NCBI GenBank assembly: GCA_029531795.1
Contig: JAPEIS010000006.1
Coordinates: 1,612,001 to 1,676,000, forward strand
DNA length: 64,000 nucleotides
Origin: Sclerotinia nivalis
Lineage: Eukaryota; Ascomycota; Leotiomycetes; Helotiales; Sclerotiniaceae
Direction: 5' to 3'
Shown here: one piece after another, positions 54,737 through 64,000 of the stretch
How the letters are laid out: the number at the start of each line of letters is the position of its first letter
How positions within the stretch are numbered: position 1 is the stretch's first letter
Program-made: the position numbers and the translations under genes
Notes under the pieces: generated by a model
Told to the model about the DNA's origin: nothing
Databases searched by the model: none
Seen by the model: only the letters and a program-made list of their open reading frames with translations

Positions 54737-57700
54737 ATGTCTGCCAACAAGAACGGGCATATCAATGGCGGCGCAAATGGTTATGATGCTGGGAATCCAA
54801 ATGGAAGAATGATTAGCAAACGATTTTCCGACATTCCCTCAGCTATTGATATTCCAGTGACTGGAGAAGATGATGATCAGGCAGTCGAAATCGATCTCGA
54901 GGATTTACTGGACGACCCTACCGAATTGTGTACATTACTCGAAAATGAAGGCGCGGCTCGCACATATTGGATGACGGTTGCATTGGCATACGCGAAGCAG
55001 AAGAAGGTCGATCATGCCATTGAGATGTTGACGAAAGGCCAATCTGCTATGCGTGGTGGTAACAAGGAGAGACTCAGTATGCTCACATGTTTATGCTGGA
55101 TGTATCTCTGGAAAAGTAAAGAGGCGCCTCGCCATCGGCCAGATAACTTGGAGGATGGAGATGAGATTAAAACGAAAGAGGATTGGTTGAAGATGGCGAC
55201 GTCGAATTTAAACGATGCTTCCCGGATTAATCCATCCTTTCCACCACTCTTTCTGGCTCGAGGTGTCTTGCAGCTCCTCCGAGCTTCCACTCGACCTTTC
55301 CCTAAGAATAATACGGCTCCCGGCGCACTGGATCCTGAGAAGGCTGAGCTTCTGCGAGGAGCTCAAAAGTCGTTCGAGGATGCGATAAAGGCTTCACATG
55401 GCAGGAATATGTTGGCAGTCTTGGGAAAGGCGAGAGCTGCATTCTCAATGGGAAAATACGCGGAGGCCTTGGAGGGATACCAAGAGGCATTACGATCAAT
55501 GCCCGATCTGGTAGACCCCGATCCAAGAATTGGAATAGGCTGTTGTTTCTGGCAATTGGGTTTCAAGGAAGATGCAAAAGCCGCTTGGGAACGATCACTA
55601 GAAATCAATCCGGATTCGAAGGTCGCAAACATATTACTTGCTCAGTTCTATCTCGATCAAAGCGCACATGTACCAACGAATAGTCCCGAATTCATCCAAT
55701 TATACAAGAAAGCCATGACCGAGTACACCCAGAGATCCTATAAGGCCGATAAAGATATGCCCTTGACTTGTGCTACTTTTGCCGGATACTTTTTATCGCG
55801 AAAATCTATGCCAAATGTCGAAGCTCTAGCCCAAAAGGCCATTCAATACACAGACGTCAATGCGATTGCAAGTGATGGATGGTATTTGCTTGCGAGGAAA
55901 GAGCACTTTGATGATAATTATGAGAAGGCTTTGGATTACTATGGCCGAGCGGATGACGCGCGTGGTGGTGTTGATAGAGGATATATGCCTGCTAAATTTG
56001 GAGCTGCGCAATTATCTGTGCTGAAAGGTGACTTCGGCGAAGCAAAATTACGACTTGAAAAAATCATTCAACAATCCAAGAACATTGAAGCAATGATTTT
56101 ACTTGGAACTTTGTATGCGGAAGAAGTATTCAGCAGCCAGGAAAGTGGAGTCAAGGAAGATAAGACCACGGAATTCAAAAAAGCTATTGGTTATCTGGAG
56201 AATGTCCGTACAGCATGGAAGGACCCCAAGAAGAATCTCGTTCCTGATGCATCGGTTCTTCTTAACCTTGCGAGACTTTACGAAACAGAGCAACCCGAGA
56301 AGAGCTTGCAATGCCTTCAGCAAGTGGAGCAAATCGAGTTTGACCAAATCCCAGCTGCAGATAGGCCAGAGGAGACGGATGATGAGGCTGCATACAAAAG
56401 TGCTATGCGCGAAAATCTATCCCCTCAGCTTCTGAACAACATCGGATGCTTTTATTATCAATCCGAGAAATACGATCAAGCTCGCGAGATGTTCCAATCT
56501 GCATTAAACGCTTGCGTTAAGGCTGGTGAAAAGCTTGAAGGTATGGATACTGATGCATTGGTCACTACTATCAGCTTCAATCTTGGGCGCACGTATGAAG
56601 CTAGTGGTATGCCTGACGAAGCCAAGACTGTTTACGAAGGACTGTTGGGCCGCCACAGTGATTATACTGATGCTAAAACACGTTTGGCATATATCGCACT
56701 GCGTCGGGACCGACAAGAAGAAGGGCCTAAAGCTGTTTCCACTTTATATAAGGAGTCTTCGGCTGATCTCGAGGTTCGAGCATTGTACGGGTGGTATTTG
56801 GGACGTATGCACTCTCGAAAGAGGTCTAGCAATGTCAACGAGGATCCGGAATATCGTCACTACAAGCATACTTTGCAGCAGTATGACAAACATGATAGGT
56901 ATGCTTTGATTGGTATGGGTAATATCAACCTCATGGCCGCTCGTGAGATGCGTCGTGATTCTGAATCAGACAAGCAAGCGCGAAGCAAAACCTATACTAA
57001 AGCGGTTGAATTCTTCGACAAAGCTTTACAACTGGACCCCAGGAGCGCTTATGCTGCTCAGGGTGTAGCAATTGCACTCGTCGAGGACAAAAAGGATTTC
57101 AAAACTGCGCTTTCTATCTTTGTGAAAGTACGAGACACAGTCAAGGACCCGAGTGTGTTCATCAATCTCGGTCATATATTTGCAGAGTTACGACAGTACA
57201 GTAAGGCTATTGAACATTACGAGACTGCTTTGACGAAAGATCGAGCTCATGATAGTCACATCCTGACTTGTTTGGGACGAACTTGGTTGTCGAAAGGAAA
57301 AGCTGAGAAGAGCCTATCAGCGTTCAAGAGTGCCCTTGATTATTCATTGAAGGTAATCTACTATTTTAAATTTCAATCTTTCGATACTAATCCTTCATAG
57401 GCTCTCGAGATTACACCTGACCAAGTTCACTACAAGTTCAACGTTGCATTTGTACAACTTCAACTAGCAACAACGATTTACAACTTACCAGAAACCCAAA
57501 GATCTCTTGACGAAGTTAAAGGTGCAGCCAAAGGTCTAGAAGATGCCATTGAAGCTCTTGATGCTATTGCCCAGCATCCTAGCCCACCGTACCCTAAACA
57601 CGACATTGAGCAAAGAGCCAACATGGCACGGAATACTATGCGTCGTCAATTAGAACGTTCAATACAAGCCCAAAAGGAATACGAAGAAAAGAATGCTTCA

Positions 57701-58492
57701 AAGATACAGGCAGCTAAAGAACAGAGAGAGGCCGAATTAAGACGCAGGGAAGAAGCGCGTGAGGCGGCTGAAAGCGCCGAACGTGAACGTAAAGCAAAGA
57801 TCGCTGAAGAGCGACAGAAGATTGCTGAGAGGGATCGTGAATTGGCACAAGCGAGAGCTGCTGATGACATCGCTAGAGAAGCTGCTGAAATGACGACCGA
57901 TAGTGAGACGGGTGAGAGAGTGAAGCGAAAGAAGATTCCAAAGGGAAGATCAGGCGGCGGAAAGCGTAAAAAGAAGGAGGATGGAGTTACGGAGGATGAT
58001 GATTCAGGTGCTGAAGAGGGTGGTAGATCACAAAGAAGGAGTAGAAAAGCCAGGAGGGGTAGTGGAAGTGATGAGGAGAAGCCAAAGACGAAGAAGAGGA
58101 GATTGGCTAAGAAAGGAGGGGAAAAGAAAGAAGAGAGCAAATACAAGAGTAGTGAGATTGTGGTGGAAAGTGATAGTGATGGGGATGATGGTGCTGAAGA
58201 GGCGAGGAAGGCAATGGAGGGAGAGGCTGGAGATAACGATGTGGAGATGGAGGGGCAAACTACTAGTCAAGTCAATGTTGCGGGTGGTGATAGCGATGAG
58301 GAAGAACAAGTCGTCAAAAGCACGAGGAAGAGCAGAAGAGGTGTCATTGAAGATGATGACGATGATGATGACAATGCCGATGCTAATGCTGGCGCTGCGG
58401 GTCTACAGGAAGACTCTCCGGGAACAGCAAATGAAGATGGCGATACACCAATGGTGGGGGCGGGTGCAGGAAATGATGATGATGACGAGTAA
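54737..58492 (+). CDS. ctr9: RNA polymerase II-associated protein Ctr9 (Paf1 complex subunit)
   Basis: Ctr9 is the TPR scaffold of the Paf1 complex, which couples RNA polymerase II elongation to histone H2B ubiquitylation and H3K4/K36 methylation. Exons 54737-57352 and 57401-58492 (donor GTAATC, branch TACTAAT, acceptor CATAG) give 1235 residues, the usual Ctr9 length. The N-terminal VEIDLEDLLDDPTELCTLLE is the signature start. Tandem tetratricopeptide repeats fill residues about 60-870, for example KASHGRNMLAVLGKARAAFS and NIGCFYYQSEKYDQAREMFQ. A coiled, charged segment follows (RREEAREAAESAERERKAKI). The C-terminal 200 residues are a Lys-rich and acidic disordered tail (KRKKKEDGVTEDDDSGAEEG), typical of Ctr9. 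It follows the remodeller on the same strand. Confidence 0.95.
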
Positions 58493-59545
58493 ATTTACTC
58501 GTACTTGTGAATCTGAATCTGAATCTGATTTTTTGCGCAAGAATGGTGCGAGGATACAATAAGATAGTTAAATGATAATTGATATAGGCGAGATACCACA
58601 TCATGCATACAGTTAGCTGGTTAGGGAGGGAAGGGAAGGGAAAAAAATATTTTGAGCTGTATATTAGATTGGACGTTTGAGGGTGATGAGAATTGAAACA
58701 ATTGCATATAGTTATTCCTGTAATTGTAGTGTAATTTTTTTTCAATGTTTCAATATTTCTATATTTCTATATTTCTATATTTCTATATTTCTATATTTCT
58801 ATACTTTATCCTTTGATACTTTCTTATTTATAAAAAGAAAGAAAGTAAACAAATTTCTTCTATTATTGTGTATTTCTATTTCATCTCTTTCCATTCCATA
58901 TTCATTCAAACTTCGGATTAGTTTGGTTTTATTATACGCTTGTATATATATCATGCGGATTTCAAGATTTCACCTATCGGATTGTGATGGGGGGAAGGTG
59001 CTGGGATGGGGTTTGGATCTATATAATTCAACAGAATTGGTAAAAAAAAAAACAGAACTAAACAACAAGCAAGCAAACAAGCAAACAGCTCAGTATTGTG
59101 AACTGGATTTCCTTTTCATTATCTTATGATTTGCTCTGGTTCGTTTAGTTATATCATATGAATGATGTGCCTTTTTCCTTCCTTCGTTCCTTCATTCATT
59201 CCTTCCTTTCGCAATAAACGGGATATCAAAGCTAAGCCAAAGCCCTAAAAAACAAAAAAAAAAGAAGAAGAAACATAAACACAGATCAATGCCACCCACT
59301 GAAAGAAAGAAAAGTAATAATAAATACTAGGTATGTACCCACCCTTACGCCGCCCAAATGCATGGATAGACATCCTCCGGGTTTGGTTGAATGAGTGAGA
59401 AGAAAAGAAAATAATAGGAAAGAACGGAACAGAATAGACAAGATTATAATTCGTTGCCGATTCCCTGTCGACTGACTTCCTCTCTATCGTTATGTATGTT
59501 CGTGATGTTATGTTTTTTGGTGGTTTGGCTGAGATTTGGGGGCTT
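58493..59545. other. Spacer with simple repeats
   Basis: 1.05 kb between the ctr9 stop and the DUF3455 gene stop (convergent). It includes the ATATTTCT array listed below, poly-A runs (59041, 59250) and TTCC/TTCA repeats (59175-59205). No gene is seen. Confidence 0.45.
58752..58805. repeat. ATATTTCT microsatellite
   Basis: Seven uninterrupted ATATTTCT 8-mers just 3' of ctr9. Confidence 0.85.
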
Positions 59546-60479
59546 TTATGATTCTTCATAGAACCAGTATCTGGGAGATGTTAGTTAGTACATTATCCAT
59601 ATAATATTAAAAAAATTGTAGTAGAAAGGAGTGACATACTCAGCAGCATACTGCACATCAAAGCTACTCCCCAAATTATCCTTACAAGTCGTTGGTGGAT
59701 TTCCCCCGGCAGTGTTAACTCGATAAACCTCCTGCAGACCGCCAGTCGCCCCATCTCTAGCGGACAATTTTAACCAAGCCACCGCTCCATACCCTTTATT
59801 ATTCTGACCCAAAGATGCACCAACCGGAGCAGCAAGTCCATCGGCTTTCGCAAAGCCTCCTCGGCCTAATTGCCAATTCTTAGTGTTGAGATCGAAGAAT
59901 GGAGTGGAGGAATTGGTGAAGAAATGGTGGCCGCTCATCATGAGGTCGGCGGGATTGAGGTTCTGAGTTGAGGAAGAGGCGAGATTGAGATCGAATTGGA
60001 GGGCGACGTTGGGGAGGATGGAGAGGAGGTCAGGCCAGGTGGATGCGATGCAGGAGGCGTTGAAGAGGGTTGCTACTGCGCCGACGGCGGCGGGTGCTGC
60101 TGTTGCGTTGGTGCCGCAGGTGTAGTTTTGCGTTCCGCGGCCGATGGCGACGTGTTTTAGGGTTAGACCTTTTGAGGGCCCGGGCATTGGTGTTGGAGCT
60201 GCGGTTGTTGAATTAGTTTTGAGGACTTCATATGATTGAGTGGAAAGTGAGGAGAAGCATACATAAAACTGGTTGAACGGCTTTGTTGAGATTGCACACA
60301 GGAGCGTGAGACATTTTCCTTCCTGCTTGAACCTTTTGACCCAGCATGTCGAAGTATTCGGATATAACTTGTTTTTCGGCGGGATGTGCAGCACCAGATG
60401 AAAAGGTATAGGTTGGGGCTGGAAGAGCCGTTGCTCCCAGAGCAAAGACGGCGGCCCAAAGGAAAGATGAAGAAACCAT
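59546..60479 (-). CDS. Secreted DUF3455 (malate-dehydrogenase-annotated) protein
   Basis: Three exons (60479-60263, 60198-59640, 59570-59546) give 266 residues. The signal peptide is MVSSSFLWAAVFALGATALP. The DUF3455 core begins near GLTLKHVAIGRGTQNYTCGT, the most conserved stretch of the family, and continues with GAVATLFNASC, LMMSGHHFFTNSSTPFFDLN, GAVAWLKLSARDGATGGLQE and VYRVNTAGGNPPTTCKD. The 25-nt last exon supplies the end, YWFYEES. DUF3455 proteins are widespread, secreted and of unknown biochemical role; some are labelled malate dehydrogenase without evidence. Sequons (NYT, NAS, NSS) support secretion. The intron 1 donor (GTATGC) leaves VL/S at the junction; a few residues there are uncertain. 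Confidence 0.88.
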
Positions 60480-62862
60480 GATGAATATGGATTGGGACGA
60501 GGAAAAGTTAAGGAAGTAGGAAAGGTAAGATATATTAAAGCGGAGAAGACGCAGAAGGAAAGAAATCGAGACGTCCAATCCCACACTTTATGAAAGAGAT
60601 GGATAAATAAATATGACGAGGCAGAATTATTCCTCGATGAAATGCCGAATATATAGAATCTATGAGGCCAATGGAAACAAGAAACTAACACACAGACATA
60701 AAAAACTTCTTAAGCGCAGCGAGAAGTTCAAACTGTTGAATGAATAACTGGATTTCTAAATTCATAATCTTACAGGCGCTCAGCAGGCGTCTTATACAAC
60801 AAACACATTGGCATGATTGGCAACACCCATCGCATTCGCTTTTCCGATGATACTAAACCTGGAAAACAGCCGCTTACTACCATGTACGGAATATGTAACT
60901 ATACATTTTCGATCAAGTGGGAAAAGTAAAATCATCCGAGGTTGTAAGATTAGCTTGTATTCCCGACTCCCGACTCCCCAGACGGAAAAATTAAAATTTT
61001 GGTTTGGCGGCAAGACAGGCCTCACGGACCAGTCGAAAGAATCAGTGGGGGGAATTGGTAGAATTAGGCTGGAAATCCGTCTATTCTATCCCGGTCTTGC
61101 AGATCAATCCTGGTTTCTACGCAGGGGCTTCATGTAACTGTTGCATGGCAAGTCTCTAATCATTCTTCGGATTTGTGGGTGATTGGTTCTTGATGTTTTT
61201 TACTTGACGGGAGTCTTTGAGCCTAAGTGTTCAATATATGTATATGGATTAGATTGGATGCCGATACGCTTAGAGTGCACATGGGAAGGGAATACTCAAG
61301 CGATCGATCATCAGAGTCTTTTGGTCTATATCTAGATATAGAACACACGCGGTTTTTATATTTCTTTGGTAAAACGAATAGGAAGATGGGAGTAGAAAGT
61401 TGTGAAGCAATAATCAAAGCGTCCAGTAGGAAGCATTTCTTGTCTCACATGTATATAGTGGGATGAACTGAGCACTATGTAAGGGCTGGTCATCCGAAAG
61501 ATAAAGAATAAGAAACCGAAACCGTGGTCTTGATCAATGTCAGCACCTTGATAAAACCCCCTTAAAAGATGAAGAGCTCACATAATCCCTTACCCATAAA
61601 GTCGGGCTTCTATTGTCATACCATACCGAGAGAAAGGTTACCAAAGCCCTATAAAGTAAGACTTCCACCAACCCATTTTTTAAACCGTAGAATCATTCAA
61701 TCAACCGTCGGACCTGCATCTCGCAACCAATTGAAATATATCACAAAGAAGAGAGATCTGCATTTGTATCTGTATCTGCAGTGAGAATTAAGGATTAAAA
61801 GGTCTAATTCGTGCTGAGAAACGGACAAAGCTAACTTAGCGATATATCAACTACCCCGCGTCCTCCCCTATTACTTATCCGACGAAAATTCAATTCAATA
61901 GAAATTAGCCCTACTCCGCAAAATGAGTTCAATTCGAACTCCAAACTGAAAAATTATAGAGGCTGCTATAGCGTTGACACTCTACAAGACCTCTAAGACC
62001 TGTAAGGCTCTCTCTCTCTCTCTTATTCCCGATACGACAATCGCATTTCTTCATGATGCGCTCTCCGTAGGTATCAATATTCTTTTGCAGTACACAATAT
62101 TTACATGTTAGTACTACCTAGGTATATCATCCACCTTCCCATTCATTCTAATCTTCCAATCCCACCAAGAAAAGAAAAGAAACCCCAAAATCTACGCGTG
62201 CTCTCTTTCCCCCCATAAAAAGATTATTTTTAGAACAAAACCTCCTGAAATCTCCGATTGGACGACCTAGTACACGATCCGGGCGCCTATACTCTCCACT
62301 CCGTACCGTTACCGTATGTACATAGAAACTAAAAGAACTATATATATCCACGCAGACTATTAAAAGATAAAGATATGAGATATGAGATCTGCAATCTAGA
62401 GCCAATAAATAAACGGTGTTTAGAAAATTGGAGGTATGGTAAGTATCGGTCGGTACTTATACTCCGTATTTATGGGTAAGTAGACGAATCAATATCTATC
62501 TGTATTTATGAATTAGATACCTATCGGTAGCCGTGTGGAAGAACGATAAGATGATAGGTATAGATGGCTCCACATTTAGGGATTAGGTTTACCGCTATTA
62601 GTTTCTTGGAAGGAAGGAAGAAAGGAAGGGAGGATAGGCGAATATAACATATTTCCAAGATATTGAAAGGTCGCGGCCAGAATTACTCCAGAAATAACCA
62701 CATGCCACACCTAGTACTCTTGTTTGTCACAATTCATTCGGATGAACGGCAGATCTACACGATGACGAATTCGACAACCGATAATGTATCAGAAGAAATT
62801 GGCAAATGGCCTCTATTATCACATGATAGTACAACATATTCTTTTGTTCATCCAGTCATTCA
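60480..62862. other. Gene-poor spacer
   Basis: 2.4 kb between the DUF3455 start and the CASP gene 3' end. Short (CT)n at about 62008-62024 and AAGGAAGG near 62610. Open frames are under about 106 codons and match nothing I recognise. It should contain the DUF3455 promoter at its left end. Confidence 0.45.
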
Positions 62863-64000
62863 TCAAGACACCTTCCCATTAAACCCCTCCTGATGCCAAT
62901 CACCATGGGCAGCATCGTTCCCAGCATCAACCACTCCTTTAGCACCTCCAGCGGCTGCAAGAGCCGCTTGACCTAGATGACTTCCATGCTGATCGACATC
63001 AACACTACCTAACCAATATAATGAAAAGAACACCATCAAATGAAGGGCCACACAATAACCTGCGAATAAGTTTCGGCTAGTTCTAGTTGCCAATACCATT
63101 CTTGTGATTGAGAATACTATTCTTTCGGGCAAACTCATACGTTTATACGCTCGAGCTGATTCTCGCCCACGGAATGCCGCAAAGGGCGAAATGTTGGATT
63201 CATATGCTGAACGGTATCGATTCAAGGCGAGACCAGAAGATGTCGATGAGGATATTTGTACCGTGGAAGGATTGGGGTTGGTAGCATAAGAGGATGCCGA
63301 TGAAGCTGTTGGCCCTGCTCGATTATATGTTGACACGTATCTTGTCTTTTCATATAGATTCAGATTATCTTTTTGCAAAGCAGAGATCTCTTGCCTAAGT
63401 GATGACACCGTGCGATGGCTTTCGGAAAGCTCATTCTCTAACTCCAAGTTGCGCTTCTTGAATCGATCACGCTGCGCGGTAATCATGGGAAGAATACCCG
63501 AACCTCCCCCTACAGGCTCGCCAGATCTAAGAATATCCACAGGTGTGCTGCCCATTGGCGTTCTGGGATCAAATCCAGATATAATTGATGATGTAGGAGA
63601 TATTTTGCGGTTCCTCGACGCAAACTGGCCGATTGCTGACTGAGGATAACGGCTTGAATACGTTCCGGCCACAGAAGGAGCAGAAGGATAGGCGCTCACC
63701 CCGTTTTGCATGTTTGTTAGGTCGTTCTCTAATGTAGTGACTAAAGTTTGCGCCTTTTCCAACTCGGCATTGGTCGTAGAAAGAGTTTCCTGCATATTTT
63801 GCAAGCGACTCTGTAGATCTTGATGTGAAACTCTCAGTACTGTGAGTTCGTCACTCAATTTCTTGTTCCTAGCAAGAAGAAGCTGCTCTAATGTCTCCCC
63901 TTTCATTTTTCCAGACGAACCATTTCCTGTCGGTTCTTGGGTAGTTGAACTAGCCCCGATATCTTGTGTTTCATCGTCATCTCCCATAGAAAACTCGATG
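62863..64000 (-). CDS. coy1: CASP/Coy1 Golgi coiled-coil membrane protein, C-terminal part; runs off the right edge
   Basis: CASP (yeast Coy1) is a coiled-coil golgin with a C-terminal membrane anchor that acts in retrograde and intra-Golgi traffic. The frame is open to the window edge (IEFS precedes an internal MGDDDE), so the N-terminal coiled coil lies outside. Visible parts are a coiled coil (GETLEQLLLARNKKLSDELT, LQNMQETLSTTNAELEKAQT), then MITAQRDRFKKRNLELENEL, the hallmark of the CASP C-terminal domain, and a Ser-rich linker. One membrane segment follows (LFAGYCVALHLMVFFSLYWL), with an SLPERIVFSITRMVLATRTS stretch before it. A short luminal tail follows. Family motifs make the call strong. 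Confidence 0.9.
   Translation of the reverse strand, partial: IEFSMGDDDETQDIGASSTTQEPTGNGSSGKMKGETLEQLLLARNKKLSDELTVLRVSHQDLQSRLQNMQETLSTTNAELEKAQTLVTTLENDLTNMQNGVSAYPSAPSVAGTYSSRYPQSAIGQFASRNRKISPTSSIISGFDPRTPMGSTPVDILRSGEPVGGGSGILPMITAQRDRFKKRNLELENELSESHRTVSSLRQEISALQKDNLNLYEKTRYVSTYNRAGPTASSASSYATNPNPSTVQISSSTSSGLALNRYRSAYESNISPFAAFRGRESARAYKRMSLPERIVFSITRMVLATRTSRNLFAGYCVALHLMVFFSLYWLGSVDVDQHGSHLGQAALAAAGGAKGVVDAGNDAAHGDWHQEGFNGKVS

Overview
This window is nuclear DNA of a filamentous ascomycete. The signs are many short spliceosomal introns (about 45-150 nt, GT...AG, with CTAAC-like branch points), AT-leaning spacers, and fungal gene families: a GH28 rhamnogalacturonase, a DUF3455 protein, an Alb1 ribosome-biogenesis factor and a multidomain inositol 5-phosphatase. 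The mix of plant cell-wall enzyme, secreted proteins and housekeeping genes suggests a Leotiomycete, possibly Sclerotiniaceae (Botrytis/Sclerotinia-like). That placement is an inference; no database was searched. I rebuilt the exon structures by hand from splice signals, reading frame and family conservation.

Layout. 0-8 kb: the 5' end of a BAR-domain gene runs off the left edge. It is followed by alb1, a nine-exon secreted rhamnogalacturonan hydrolase, a 3.5 kb gene-poor spacer and a J-domain protein. 8.3-15 kb: an accessory block of three same-strand, apparently paralogous orphan genes. Two of the long spacers there carry related sequence and degenerate repeats, followed by a 195-bp tandem array and minisatellites. 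15.8-17.3 kb: an endophilin-like BAR protein with a proline-rich tail. 17.3-23.1 kb: gene-poor, with an intron-containing tRNA-Met(CAT), an inverted truncated copy of it, and a probable Ty1/copia gag relic. 23.1-26 kb: a divergent pair of CXC (tesmin/TSO1-like) proteins sharing a promoter that holds three ACGCGT boxes. 26.5-27.3 kb: a small secreted cysteine-containing protein.

29.9-39.4 kb: an OCRL/INPP5B-type 5-phosphatase, dcp1 (mRNA decapping), a secreted histidine-acid-phosphatase relative with altered catalytic motifs, and a P-loop protein with one membrane segment. 39.4-45.6 kb: a second gene-poor tract with one possible small Cys/His-rich protein and a GC-rich island. 45.7-48.2 kb: a secreted S41-type peptidase. 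49.5-58.5 kb: two co-oriented chromatin and transcription genes, an Snf2/Sth1 remodeller and the Paf1-complex subunit Ctr9. 59.5-60.5 kb: a secreted DUF3455 protein. 62.9-64 kb: the C-terminal part of a CASP/Coy1 Golgi golgin, cut by the right edge.

Most genes belong to independent core processes. The parts that look lineage-specific are the 8.3-15 kb orphan paralog and repeat block, the CXC pair with its cell-cycle-type promoter boxes, the P-loop/membrane protein and the small secreted proteins. No CRISPR array, rRNA operon or intact transposon was seen.
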